Source of the DNA: Pseudomonas sp. JAI120
Lineage (GTDB): Bacteria > Pseudomonadota > Gammaproteobacteria > Pseudomonadales > Pseudomonadaceae
Reading direction: 5' to 3'
Assembly: GCF_014207255.1 (NCBI RefSeq)
Contig: NZ_JACHCZ010000003.1
Coordinates: forward strand, 680,813 to 744,812
DNA length: 64,000 bases
Shown: in pieces, positions 49,072 to 57,774 of the stretch
Layout: every line of letters begins with the position of its first letter
How positions within the stretch are numbered: position 1 is the stretch's first letter
Notes under the pieces: model-generated
What the model was told of the DNA's origin: nothing
Databases searched by the model: none
What the model saw: the letters and a program-made list of their open reading frames with translations, nothing else
Position numbers and translations under genes: made by a program

Positions 49072-51855
49072 ATGAGCCAAGCACCCCTCGTCCTGGTGGA
49101 CGGTTCTTCATATCTGTACCGCGCCTTCCACGCGCTGCCACCGCTGACCACCTCCAAAGGCCTGCCGACCGGTGCGGTCAAGGGCGTGTTGAACATGCTC
49201 AAAAGCTTGCGCAAACAGTATCCGGACAGCCCGTTCGCAGTCGTGTTCGACGCAAAGGGTGGAACCTTTCGCGATGACATGTACGCCGAATACAAGGCCA
49301 ATCGCCCGAGCATGCCCGATGACATGCGTCTGCAGATCGAGCCACTGCACCAGAGCGTGATCGCCCTCGGTTTCCCGTTGCTGTGCGTCGAAGGCGTCGA
49401 GGCCGATGACGTGATCGGCACCCTGGCCCGCAGCAGTGCGGCCGCTGACCGTCCGGTGGTGATCTCCACCGGCGACAAGGACATGGCGCAGTTGGTCGAC
49501 GGGCACATTACCTTGGTCAACACCATGACCGGTAGCTCGATGGACATTGAGGGCGTAAAGGAGAAATTTGGCGTCGCTCCGGAGCAGATTATCGATTATC
49601 TGGCGTTGATGGGGGATTCGTCCGACAACATCCCTGGCGTCCCGGGCATTGGTCCTAAGACGGCTTCCGGCTTGCTGGTAGGTGTGAATGGCGGTCTGAA
49701 AGAGCTTTATGAGCAGTTGGATATCGTGCCGACCTTGCCGATCCGGGGTGCCAAGACGTTACCGGCCAAGCTCGAAGAGCATCGAGAGATGGCGTTCCTT
49801 TCCTATCAGTTGGCGACGATCAAGATCGATGTGCCGCTGGATGTAGGCCTGGATGACTTGCACTTGATCGAACCGGACCGCGAGAAACTCCTGGAGCTGT
49901 ATACCCTGCTGGAGTTCAAGAGCTGGTTCGATGAGATTCAGCGCGATGCCAAACGGGTGGAGCTCAAGGCCGCGCCTGTTGCCGAGGACATTGTTGAGGT
50001 TGCCCCCGCAGCACCCGCAGAGACGATCTACACCACCATTCTCGACCAAGGCACATTCGATGTCTGGATGAAGAAGCTCAACGACGCGACGTTGTTCGCT
50101 TTCGACACCGAAACCACCGGGATCGACGGCCAGCAGGCGCAGTTGGTCGGGGTGTCCTTTGCCGTGAAGCCCCATGAAGCTGCCTACATCCCGCTGACCC
50201 ACTCCTACATCGGTGCGCCGCAGCAGTTGGATCGCGACACCGTGTTGCTGGCCTTGAAGCCATTGCTGGAAGACCCGAGCAAGCTCAAGGTCGGCCAGCA
50301 CGCCAAGTTCGACATGAATATCCTGGCCAACTGTGCCATCGGCGGCGACCCGGCGAATGGCATCAGCGTGCGCGGCATCGCTTTCGACACCATGCTTGAA
50401 TCCTATGTGTTGAATTCCACTGCGACCCGCCATGACATGGACAGCCTGGCCAAGAAGTACCTGGACTACGACACCGTCAGTTTCCAGGACATCGCCGGCA
50501 GAGGCGCCAAGCAGCTGACGTTCGACCAGATCCCGCTCGAACAGGCTGGCCCTTATGCCGCCGAGGATGCCGACGTGACGCTGCGCCTGCATCAGGCATT
50601 GCACGCACAACTCACGGCCATACCAAGCCTGGCGAGTGTGCTGACGGACATCGAAATTCCCTTGGTACCGGTGCTGGCACGTATCGAACGCCAGGGCGCC
50701 CTGGTGGATGCGCAGCTGCTCGGTGTCCAGAGCATCGAGCTGGGCAATAAGATGGTTGAGCTGGAGCGCCAGGCGTTCGAGATCGCCGGCGAAGCATTCA
50801 ACCTGGGTTCGCCCAAGCAGCTCGGGGCGATTCTCTACGAGAAGCTCGGCCTGCCGGTGCTGAAAAAGACGGGCAAGGGACAGGCGTCCACGGCAGAGGA
50901 AGTGCTGGCCAAGCTGGCCGAAGATGACTATCCGCTGCCCAAGGTACTGATGCAGTACCGCAGCATGAGCAAGCTGAAAAGCACTTACACCGACCGCTTG
51001 CCGGAGCAGATCAACCCGCGTACCGGGCGTGTTCACACCTCTTACCATCAGGCGGTGGCGGCGACCGGGCGACTGTCTTCCAGCGACCCGAACCTGCAGA
51101 ACATCCCGGTGCGCACCGCCGAAGGGCGGCGCATCCGCCAGGCATTCGTGGCGCCGAAGGGCTACAAACTGCTGGCGGCGGACTATTCGCAGATCGAACT
51201 GCGGATCATGGCGCACCTGTCCAAGGACGAGGGGCTGATGAATGCGTTCCGCAACGACCTGGACGTGCACACCGCCACGGCGGCCGAGGTGTTCAAGGTT
51301 GAATTGGCTGAGGTCACGTCCAGTCAGCGTCGCAGTGCCAAGGCGATCAACTTTGGCCTGATCTACGGTATGGGGGCACAGAAGCTCGGCAAGGACATCG
51401 GTGTCGATACCAAGACCGCAAAGGCTTACATCGATCTGTACTTCGCCCGCTACCCAGGGGTTCGCGAGTACATGGAGCGCACCCGTGCCCAGGCTGCCGA
51501 TCAAGGCTACGTGGAAACGTTCTTCGGGCGTCGGCTGTATTTGCCGGACATCAATTCCAACAAACCTCAGGAGCGCGCGGCCGCAGAACGCACGGCGATC
51601 AATGCGCCGATGCAGGGCACGGCGGCGGATATCATCAAGAAAGCCATGGTGCTGGTGGATAACTGGCTGACCGCGTCGGGCCTGGATGCCAAGGTGATCC
51701 TGCAGGTACACGATGAACTGGTGCTGGAGGTGCGTGAGGATCTGGTGGCAGAGGCCAGCGAGAAGATTCGCGAGCACATGAGTGCGGCCGCGCAGTTGGA
51801 TGTGCCGTTGGTGGTGGACGTTGGTGTAGGCGATAACTGGGACGAAGCGCACTGA
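49072..51855 (+). CDS. polA: DNA polymerase I
   Basis: A 927-residue three-domain polymerase. The N-terminal 5' nuclease has LVLVDGSSYLYRAFHAL and GVEADDVIGTLARSS. The 3'-5' exonuclease retains LFAFDTETTGIDG (DxE motif, about residue 345) and AAEDADVTLRLHQAL. The polymerase domain has motif A AADYSQIELRIMAHLS, motif B RRSAKAINFGLIYGM and motif C VILQVHDELVLEV. The ATG is at 49072; TTG at 49060, right after AAAAGG, would add four residues. A hairpin follows. Confidence 0.97.
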   Translation: MSQAPLVLVDGSSYLYRAFHALPPLTTSKGLPTGAVKGVLNMLKSLRKQYPDSPFAVVFDAKGGTFRDDMYAEYKANRPSMPDDMRLQIEPLHQSVIALGFPLLCVEGVEADDVIGTLARSSAAADRPVVISTGDKDMAQLVDGHITLVNTMTGSSMDIEGVKEKFGVAPEQIIDYLALMGDSSDNIPGVPGIGPKTASGLLVGVNGGLKELYEQLDIVPTLPIRGAKTLPAKLEEHREMAFLSYQLATIKIDVPLDVGLDDLHLIEPDREKLLELYTLLEFKSWFDEIQRDAKRVELKAAPVAEDIVEVAPAAPAETIYTTILDQGTFDVWMKKLNDATLFAFDTETTGIDGQQAQLVGVSFAVKPHEAAYIPLTHSYIGAPQQLDRDTVLLALKPLLEDPSKLKVGQHAKFDMNILANCAIGGDPANGISVRGIAFDTMLESYVLNSTATRHDMDSLAKKYLDYDTVSFQDIAGRGAKQLTFDQIPLEQAGPYAAEDADVTLRLHQALHAQLTAIPSLASVLTDIEIPLVPVLARIERQGALVDAQLLGVQSIELGNKMVELERQAFEIAGEAFNLGSPKQLGAILYEKLGLPVLKKTGKGQASTAEEVLAKLAEDDYPLPKVLMQYRSMSKLKSTYTDRLPEQINPRTGRVHTSYHQAVAATGRLSSSDPNLQNIPVRTAEGRRIRQAFVAPKGYKLLAADYSQIELRIMAHLSKDEGLMNAFRNDLDVHTATAAEVFKVELAEVTSSQRRSAKAINFGLIYGMGAQKLGKDIGVDTKTAKAYIDLYFARYPGVREYMERTRAQAADQGYVETFFGRRLYLPDINSNKPQERAAAERTAINAPMQGTAADIIKKAMVLVDNWLTASGLDAKVILQVHDELVLEVREDLVAEASEKIREHMSAAAQLDVPLVVDVGVGDNWDEAH

Positions 51856-51865
51856 TTTCGCGGCG

Positions 51866-51890
51866 CCGCCATCACCGGGCGTGATGGCGG
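51866..51890. terminator. Hairpin downstream of polA
   Basis: CCGCCATCAC-CGGGC-GTGATGGCGG, a perfect 10-bp stem starting 11 bp after the polA stop. No T-run follows, so it may be an mRNA 3' stabiliser or a weak terminator rather than a full intrinsic one. Confidence 0.55.
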
Positions 51891-51947
51891 AGTGCTTTAG
51901 ACCGGAAATCCGTTTCAGTTATTACCAATAGTTTTTTGAACCTGCCG

Positions 51948-51975
51948 GAACTTAACCCGTGAATTGCTACTCAGA
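51948..51975 (+). promoter_or_regulatory. AlgU (sigma-22) promoter of ersA
   Basis: GAACTT at 51948-51953, 17-bp spacer, TCAGA at 51971-51975, the consensus form for AlgU. P. aeruginosa ErsA is known to be AlgU-dependent. Confidence 0.85.
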
Positions 51976-51980
51976 GTTAC

Positions 51981-52111
51981 TGAATGGGTGGTGAAGCCCT
52001 TCAATGCTCCTATGTTGTGTTAAGTGTTGGCAGATATCCGGACCCCGCCCTAGCGGTCCGGTACTTGAACCCCGAACTTCCCCTCCCCATACGAAGTCCG
52101 GGGTTTTTTTT
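51981..52111 (+). ncRNA. ersA: ErsA envelope-stress small RNA
   Basis: A small RNA of about 130 nt between polA and engB, where ErsA lies in pseudomonads (and Spot 42 in enterics). It starts after an AlgU promoter. It folds into an internal hairpin CCGGACC...GGTCCGG (52038-52061) and ends in an intrinsic terminator (52068-52111) with the pyrimidine-rich CTTCCCCTCCCC exposed in the terminator loop; that unpaired tract and the 5' region near TCCTATGTTGTGTTAAG are the likely target-pairing parts. ErsA is an Hfq-dependent regulator acting on mRNAs such as algC and oprD in P. aeruginosa. The exact 5' end is inferred from the promoter. Confidence 0.88.
52068..52111 (+). terminator. Intrinsic terminator of ersA
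   Basis: AACCCCGAACTTC paired with GAAGTCCGGGGTT (one mismatch), loop CCCTCCCCATAC, then a run of eight T. It also lies 14 bp from the end of the convergent engB gene. Confidence 0.9.
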
Positions 52112-52124
52112 GCCCGCAGAAAAG

Positions 52125-52766
52125 TTATTCGGCGAGTTCCGCACCTTTGTCTGCCAGTTCCATCCAGCTGGCCAGTACGGTATAGGCATCTTCCAGGCCC
52201 ATGCGCTTGGGGGCCGAGAACAGCTGGATAGTGATTGTGTCGCCCCAGCCCTTACGAATTTCGGACTGCACTTTGAGCAGGGTGTTCTTGGCGGCGCCGT
52301 AGGTGAGCTTGTCGGCCTTGGTCAGCAGGATATGCATCGGCATGCCGCTGGCGACGGCCCAGTCGAGCATCAGCAGGTCGAAGTCGGTCATTGGATGACG
52401 GATGTCCATCATCAGGATCAACCCCTTCAAACTCTCCCGGCCGCCCAGGTAAGCCTCCAGGTGACGCTGCCAGTGCAGCTTCAGCGGGATAGGTACTTTT
52501 GCATAACCGTAGCCCGGCAGGTCGACCAGACGCCGATCATCGTCTAGCTTGAAGAAGTTGAGTAACTGCGTGCGGCCTGGTGTTTTCGAGGTGCGCGCCA
52601 GGCTGGCGTGGGTCAGTGTGTTCAGTGCGCTGGATTTACCGGCGTTGGAGCGACCGGCAAAGGCGACTTCAAAGCCTTCGTCATCGGGGCATTGGTCAAC
52701 TTTGGCGGCGCTGAGCATGAAGGTGGACTGTTGGCACAGGCCGAGGATGGGGTTCTTGAGTTGCAT
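52125..52766 (-). CDS. engB: Ribosome biogenesis GTPase EngB (YihA/YsxC)
   Basis: Essential GTPase for 50S assembly. The 213-residue protein shows G1 AGRSNAGKSSALN (about residue 37), G3 LVDLPGYGYAKV, G4 LLTKADKL and G5 LFSAPKRMG. The ATG at 52766 is used; the frame runs on to 52892 without family sequence. Confidence 0.96.
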   Translation of the reverse strand: MQLKNPILGLCQQSTFMLSAAKVDQCPDDEGFEVAFAGRSNAGKSSALNTLTHASLARTSKTPGRTQLLNFFKLDDDRRLVDLPGYGYAKVPIPLKLHWQRHLEAYLGGRESLKGLILMMDIRHPMTDFDLLMLDWAVASGMPMHILLTKADKLTYGAAKNTLLKVQSEIRKGWGDTITIQLFSAPKRMGLEDAYTVLASWMELADKGAELAE

Positions 52767-52816
52767 GAGATTTCCGATGTGGGCGGTGCCGAAAAAGGGT
52801 GCGGCAAGCGGTGTCG

Positions 52817-52845
52817 TTTCCGTTTCAGTAGCGCCAGTATATAAT
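52817..52845 (+). promoter_or_regulatory. Possible sigma-70 promoter for the cytochrome genes
   Basis: A perfect TATAAT at 52840-52845 with a weak TTTCCG -35 at 52817-52822 and 17-bp spacing, about 110 bp before the first cytochrome gene. Confidence 0.4.
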
Positions 52846-52958
52846 GCCGCAGATTTTGTGTGTGCTTTGTCCCAGCGAAGGATGAAGTTCACGGGAGCGA
52901 TAGACCTTTATTGCGCATTAGAACGCAAAACGCTCTCAAACCCTGAAAAGGTCGATGT

Positions 52959-53261
52959 ATGACCCGATGGTTGCTCGCTTTCGGTGCCCTGATTCCGCTT
53001 TCTGGCGCTCAGGCTACACAGGATCCGGAAGTGGTGTACAACCGAGTTTGCGTGGCTTGCCATGCTGGCCAACTGCCGAATGCCCCGAGGCGGGGTGACC
53101 AGGCAGCCTGGGCGCCAAGACTGGCGCAGGGCATGGACACGCTGGTGCAACACGTGACCCAGGGTTTCAAGGCAATGCCGCCGCGTGGTTTGTGCATGGA
53201 CTGCAGTACCGAGGATTACCAGGCCATCATTGAGTTGATGGTGAGTAAACCCGGTAGATAA
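52959..53261 (+). CDS. Cytochrome c5-type monoheme protein
   Basis: A 100-residue periplasmic cytochrome: signal peptide ending GAQA-TQD, heme site CVACH near residue 31, and axial Met in FKAMPPRGLCMDC near residue 74. The extra CMDC pair is typical of c5-type proteins. Ends 33 bp before the cytochrome c4 gene; both probably feed terminal oxidases. Confidence 0.9.
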   Translation: MTRWLLAFGALIPLSGAQATQDPEVVYNRVCVACHAGQLPNAPRRGDQAAWAPRLAQGMDTLVQHVTQGFKAMPPRGLCMDCSTEDYQAIIELMVSKPGR

Positions 53262-53294
53262 CTCTTAAACCCTTAGCCGTAGTTGGATTAGCTG

Positions 53295-53921
53295 ATGAAC
53301 AAACTGATCGTGAGTCTGCTGTTGACCTTGGGCATCACCGGTGTTGCCTTTGCTGCAGAGGGCCCCCCTAAAGGTGTTGCCACTGCCGGCCAAGCGAAAG
53401 CCGCCGTATGTGGTGCCTGCCATGGGCCGGATGGTAACAGTCCGGCGCCGAACTTCCCCAAATTGGCCGGCCAGGGTGAACGTTACCTGACCAAGCAGAT
53501 GCACGACATCAAGGACGGCAAGCGCACGGTCCTGGAAATGACCGGCTTGCTGACCAACCTCAGTGATCAGGACTTGGCGGATATCGCGGCGTATTTTGCC
53601 AGCCAGAAGGGCAGTGTGGGAGCTGCTGATCCGAAACTGGTGGCTCGTGGCGAAAAACTGTTCCGCGGCGGAGACTTGGATAAAGGCCTGCCTGCCTGCA
53701 CGGGTTGCCACTCGCCCAATGGCGCGGGCATAGCCGCCGCCGGCTTCCCGCACCTGAGCGGCCAGCACGCTACCTACATTGCCAAGCAGCTGACCGATTT
53801 CCGTAAGGAAGAGGCAGGGCGAGCCAATGATGGCGACGCGGCAATCATGCGCACCATCGCTCGCAAGCTGAGTGATGAAGACATCGCCGCCGTCTCCAGC
53901 TACATCCAGGGCCTGCACTAA
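53295..53921 (+). CDS. Cytochrome c4 (diheme)
   Basis: A 208-residue periplasmic diheme cytochrome: signal peptide ending AFA-AEG, then two similar halves, each with a heme site (CGACH near residue 36; CTGCH near residue 136) and methionine ligands. Cytochrome c4 donates electrons to cbb3 and other oxidases. Terminator at 53970 ends the two-cytochrome unit. Confidence 0.94.
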   Translation: MNKLIVSLLLTLGITGVAFAAEGPPKGVATAGQAKAAVCGACHGPDGNSPAPNFPKLAGQGERYLTKQMHDIKDGKRTVLEMTGLLTNLSDQDLADIAAYFASQKGSVGAADPKLVARGEKLFRGGDLDKGLPACTGCHSPNGAGIAAAGFPHLSGQHATYIAKQLTDFRKEEAGRANDGDAAIMRTIARKLSDEDIAAVSSYIQGLH

Positions 53922-53969
53922 GGTGCACGCAACGTTAACGCTCGATTAATCCATCGATGCAAGCATAAA

Positions 53970-53996
53970 AAGGGTGGCTTAGGCCGCCCTTTTTTG
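53970..53996 (+). terminator. Intrinsic terminator after the cytochrome genes
   Basis: AAGGGTGGC-TTAG-GCCGCCCTT with one internal mismatch, followed by TTTTTG. It separates the cytochrome pair from the dsbA promoter. Confidence 0.88.
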
Positions 53997-54018
53997 TGGC
54001 CGCTGCCGTTACACTAAC

Positions 54019-54046
54019 GAACTCATGTCCGCGTAGACCTGTCACA
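54019..54046 (+). promoter_or_regulatory. AlgU (sigma-22)-type promoter of dsbA
   Basis: GAACTC at 54019-54024, 17-bp spacer, TCACA at 54042-54046, giving a start point about 37 bp before the dsbA ATG. Induction of DsbA in an AlgU-active (mucoid) background is established in P. aeruginosa. Confidence 0.7.
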
Positions 54047-54089
54047 ACAAAGGTCGCGTGAGGCGACTTTATTTGTCCAGGAGTAAAGC

Positions 54090-54725
54090 ATGCGTAATCT
54101 GATCCTCAGCGCCGCTCTCGTCACTGCCAGCCTCTTCGGCATGACCGCGCAAGCTGCCGATGTGCCGCTTGAAGCCGGTAAAACCTACGTTGAATTGGCC
54201 AACCCAGTGCCGGTTTCGGTACCGGGCAAGATCGAAGTGGTGGAGTTGTTCTGGTACGGCTGCCCGCATTGCTACGCTTTTGAGCCGGTCATCAACCCTT
54301 GGGTCGAGAAGCTGCCTAAGGACGTGAATTTCAAGCGCATCCCCGCCATGTTCGGCGGCCCATGGGATGCCCACGGCCAACTGTTCCTGACTCTGGAAGC
54401 CATGGGTGTGGAGCACAAAGTTCACAATGCAGTATTCGACGCAATCCAGAAACAAGGCAAGCGCCTGACCAAGCCTGACGAAATGGCTGACTTCGTTGCC
54501 ACCCAAGGTGTCGACAAGGACAAGTTCCTGGCCACCTTCAACTCCTTCGCCATCCAGGGCCAGATCAAACAGGCCAAGGAACTGGCGCAGAAGTACGGCG
54601 TGCAAGGCGTACCGACCATGATCGTCAACGGCAAGTACCGTTTCGACCTGGGCACCACCGGTGGTCCTGAAGCGACCCTCAATGTTGCCGACCAGTTGAT
54701 CGCCAAAGAACGCGCAGCCAAGTAA
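54090..54725 (+). CDS. dsbA: Thiol:disulfide interchange protein DsbA
   Basis: Introduces disulfides into exported proteins. The 211-residue periplasmic oxidoreductase has a signal peptide ending AQA-ADV, active site FWYGCPHCYAFEP (CxxC near residue 55), and the cis-Pro loop GVQGVPTMIVNGKYRF. The start follows CAGGAG. Confidence 0.96.
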   Translation: MRNLILSAALVTASLFGMTAQAADVPLEAGKTYVELANPVPVSVPGKIEVVELFWYGCPHCYAFEPVINPWVEKLPKDVNFKRIPAMFGGPWDAHGQLFLTLEAMGVEHKVHNAVFDAIQKQGKRLTKPDEMADFVATQGVDKDKFLATFNSFAIQGQIKQAKELAQKYGVQGVPTMIVNGKYRFDLGTTGGPEATLNVADQLIAKERAAK

Positions 54726-54735
54726 GGGGCTCCTC

Positions 54736-55614
54736 ATGCGCCGCTGGGGTACTCAACGTGTGGTTGGCCTGCATGAACCGCAGGTCAACGAACATCACCT
54801 GGATTCCACGGGCCTGCCGGCTGATAGCCGCCTGCGCCTGCTCAGCTTCAATATCCAAGTGGGCATCAGTACCGAGAAGTACCGGCACTACCTCACCCGT
54901 GGCTGGCAGCACTTGCTGCCCCACAACGGCCGGGCCGGTAACCTGCAGAAGATCGGCGACCTGTTGAATGATTTCGACCTGGTCGCCCTGCAGGAAGCCG
55001 ACGGCGGCAGCATGCGTTCCGGCTATATCAACCAGGTAGAACACCTGGCGCACCTCGGGGCGTTCCCCTACTGGTATCAGCAGCTCAATCGCAACCTCGG
55101 GCGCCTGGCGCAGCACAGTAATGGTGTGCTCAGCCGCTTGAAGCCAACGGCCATCGAAGATCATCCGTTACCGGGCCCCAAGGGGCGCGGGGCGATTCTC
55201 GTGCGTTTTGGCGAAGGGCCTGAGGCCTTGGTGGTGGTGATGATGCACCTGGCGCTCGGGGGACGTACGCGCAACCTGCAGCTGGCCTACGTGCGTGACC
55301 TGATTGGCAACTACAAGCATCAAGTGTTGATGGGTGACATGAACACCCATGCGAACGACCTCCTGCTGAATTCCCCGTTGCGTGACCTCGGGTTACTGGC
55401 GCCGCAAGTCGAAGCCACGTTCCCCAGCTGGCGCCCGCAACGCTGTCTTGACCATATTCTGCTCAGTCCGACTCTCACACTTGAGAGTGTGCAGGTGCTG
55501 GCGCAGCCCATCTCCGATCACCTGCCGGTCGCGGTAGAGATTCGTCTGCCGGGTTCGCTCACGGCTGATGCATTGCCCGCGTTGAGCCCCGGCCCTCGCG
55601 GACCCCTTGCATGA
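54736..55614 (+). CDS. Endonuclease/exonuclease/phosphatase family protein
   Basis: A 292-residue EEP-fold protein with all core motifs: RLLSFNIQVG, LVALQEADGG, NGVLSRL, VVMMHLALGG, VLMGDMNTHANDL, RCLDHILLSP and ISDHLPVAVEI. No signal peptide. Its substrate (nucleic acid, inositol phosphate or lipid head group) is not evident. It sits 10 bp after dsbA and overlaps dgcH by 4 bp (ATGA), so it is translationally linked to a c-di-GMP synthase. Confidence 0.88.
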   Translation: MRRWGTQRVVGLHEPQVNEHHLDSTGLPADSRLRLLSFNIQVGISTEKYRHYLTRGWQHLLPHNGRAGNLQKIGDLLNDFDLVALQEADGGSMRSGYINQVEHLAHLGAFPYWYQQLNRNLGRLAQHSNGVLSRLKPTAIEDHPLPGPKGRGAILVRFGEGPEALVVVMMHLALGGRTRNLQLAYVRDLIGNYKHQVLMGDMNTHANDLLLNSPLRDLGLLAPQVEATFPSWRPQRCLDHILLSPTLTLESVQVLAQPISDHLPVAVEIRLPGSLTADALPALSPGPRGPLA

Positions 55615-57686
55615 GCGACGACGCACAGCGCTGGAAAGAAAAATACCTCTTAAGCATTGAGCAACAAGAAAAGCTCGAACGCCGCTGGGCCGCCCGCCTC
55701 GACCTGCTGCGTCGTGGGCTGGTGCGCAGCACGCTGGCGGCGGAAGGCACCGACCGCGCAGTTGACCAATGCATGAAGGAAATGCGCGACGTTGTGCGTA
55801 CCGACGACATGGACGCCGCCCTCGCCGCCTTGCTGCCGCGCCTGGAAAAGGCGGTACTGGATTCGGAGCAGCGCCGCGAAACCCGGATCGACCAGATGAG
55901 CACCGCACTGACGTCCCTGGTTACGCAGTTGCAAAAGCTGCCGCTACCCCGTGAAGTAGCCCGACCGCTGAAAACCTTCGCCAAGCAGTTGGATGGCCGC
56001 GTCAGCCAGGCACGTGAGATTCCCTTGTTGCTCAGCGAGTTGAGCAGCCTGCAAGGGCAGGCACTGAATAACCTGGAGCCGGACGGTGAAACCGTGCGTC
56101 CTGGGCCGGGTTTGCTGCAACGTCTGTTTGGTGCCAAGGACGTTTCGAACGAGGCCGCGCCCAGCGAGCCTGTCCCCAGCCCGCCCCCGGTACCTGCTGC
56201 GCCTGTTGCGCCCAAGCCCGCCGCCGAGCCTCAGGAGCCCGAACAGTCCGACGCGTTGACGCAAGCGTTGCGGGCCTTTGCGTCGCCGCCTCAGGCGCCG
56301 GTTGCCGCGCAGCCTGAAGCCACAGCGCCCGCCAAGGCTGTCGATATCGCCAGTGAAAAGTTTGTGTACGAGGCGCCTGCTCAAAGGGTCACAGTGGCTG
56401 CGCCTGTCGGCGTATCTCCAGCGCCTGACGAGCTCAGGGAGCCTGAGCCTCAGGTGGAAGAGCCCGCCTCCGAAAGCGCTCTCGCTGCCTTTATCGAAAC
56501 GCCGCAGGTTGCCGTCGAGGCGCCAGAGGAGACGGTGATCGGCAGCCTCTCGCTCCCTCCGGTTTTTGACGCCGAAGAACTGGACCCCGATGAACTTCAA
56601 TCGGATGGCCTCTACTCCTTGCCGGATTCACCGGAGCCGTCCTACAGCTCCGTGGCCAAGCATATCGAAGATACCCTGATCGGCCTGTTGGAGGAGCTGG
56701 CCCTACCCGAGCGCCATCGTCCCCAGGCCGAAGCCATGCGCGAGCGCCTGGCCCACGGTTTGAACTGGTACGAATTGCTGCCGATCCTCGATGACCTGGC
56801 GGTGCTGATGCTGGCGATCACCGACAGCGGCCAGCACGAGTTTGAGGCTTACCTCAAACAGCTCAACGAACGCCTCGAAGCCTTCCAGGGCCATCTGCAA
56901 GTGGCCAGCGACGGTCATGCTGACAGCCGCTCCGCTGCCAGGGAGCTGGACACGCAGATTCGTGAACAGGTCGACGGCCTGCAAAGCAGCGTCCAGGACG
57001 CGGCCGACCTGGACAGCCTCAAGCAGGTGCTGGAAAGCCACCTTGAGGGTTTGCTCGGTACCATGGACGAGCACCAGCAACAACGTGACCAGCGCGAGCA
57101 GGAAGTGGCGGCGCGCCTGAAAGGGCTGGCCGAGCGGGTCGCCAATATGGAGCAGGAAGCCCAAGGATACCGTGAGCACCTCGAGGTGCAGCGCCAGAAG
57201 GCCCTGATCGATCCGCTCACCGGCTTGCCTAACCGCGCGGCCTGGAGCGAGCGCCTGGACCAGGAGGTCAACGCCTGGCACCAGCGGGGCAATAGCCTGT
57301 CGCTCGCGATGCTGGACCTGGATCACTTCAAGCGCATCAACGATGGCTACGGCCATCTGGCGGGCGACAAGGTGCTGAAAATCATCGCCAACGTCCTGCG
57401 CAAGCGCCTGCGGCCCAACGACTTTATCGCGCGGTTTGGCGGTGAGGAGTTTGTGTTGCTGATGCCCGACTCATCCCTGTCGGATGCCCTGGCGGTGGGT
57501 GAAGTACTGCGTGCCGCGATTGCGGCCTGCCCGTTTCACTTCAAGGGCGAACCGGTGACGATTACCGTGTCCATGGGCGTGGCGCAGTTGCAGCCGAGTG
57601 AGCGCAGCGAGCTGGCACTCAAGCGGGCCGACGAGGCGTTGTATCGGGCCAAGGCGGCTGGGCGTAATCAGGTGCAGGCGGCGTAA
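55611..57686 (+). CDS. dgcH: Diguanylate cyclase (GGDEF), DgcH-like
   Basis: Synthesises c-di-GMP. The 691-residue protein has a helical N-terminus (residues 1-170), a disordered Pro/Ala/Glu-rich linker (about 175-330), a second helical coiled-coil domain (about 340-530), and a C-terminal GGDEF domain with DPLTGLPNRAAW, active site RFGGEEF at about 610-614, and an inhibitory I-site RPND five residues before it. No membrane segment or signal peptide, so it is cytosolic. Corresponds to PA5487 (DgcH) by remembered order. Confidence 0.92.
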   Translation: MSDDAQRWKEKYLLSIEQQEKLERRWAARLDLLRRGLVRSTLAAEGTDRAVDQCMKEMRDVVRTDDMDAALAALLPRLEKAVLDSEQRRETRIDQMSTALTSLVTQLQKLPLPREVARPLKTFAKQLDGRVSQAREIPLLLSELSSLQGQALNNLEPDGETVRPGPGLLQRLFGAKDVSNEAAPSEPVPSPPPVPAAPVAPKPAAEPQEPEQSDALTQALRAFASPPQAPVAAQPEATAPAKAVDIASEKFVYEAPAQRVTVAAPVGVSPAPDELREPEPQVEEPASESALAAFIETPQVAVEAPEETVIGSLSLPPVFDAEELDPDELQSDGLYSLPDSPEPSYSSVAKHIEDTLIGLLEELALPERHRPQAEAMRERLAHGLNWYELLPILDDLAVLMLAITDSGQHEFEAYLKQLNERLEAFQGHLQVASDGHADSRSAARELDTQIREQVDGLQSSVQDAADLDSLKQVLESHLEGLLGTMDEHQQQRDQREQEVAARLKGLAERVANMEQEAQGYREHLEVQRQKALIDPLTGLPNRAAWSERLDQEVNAWHQRGNSLSLAMLDLDHFKRINDGYGHLAGDKVLKIIANVLRKRLRPNDFIARFGGEEFVLLMPDSSLSDALAVGEVLRAAIAACPFHFKGEPVTITVSMGVAQLQPSERSELALKRADEALYRAKAAGRNQVQAA

Positions 57687-57774
57687 AAGATGTTCCATTG
57701 TGTAATTTGACCGCCGGGCCACAAACGGTACGTTACACTGTTGCATTATCGTCTTCAGCGTACCGTCTTCCGCC

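Noticed and set aside
49759..51852. 697-codon open frame on minus within polA
   Set aside because: Antisense shadow of the polymerase gene with no ribosome site and no recognisable domain.
51981..52111. Naming the polA-engB RNA as Spot 42
   Set aside because: The position is shared with enteric Spot 42, but the AlgU promoter, sequence and genus fit ErsA; Spot 42 is CRP-controlled.
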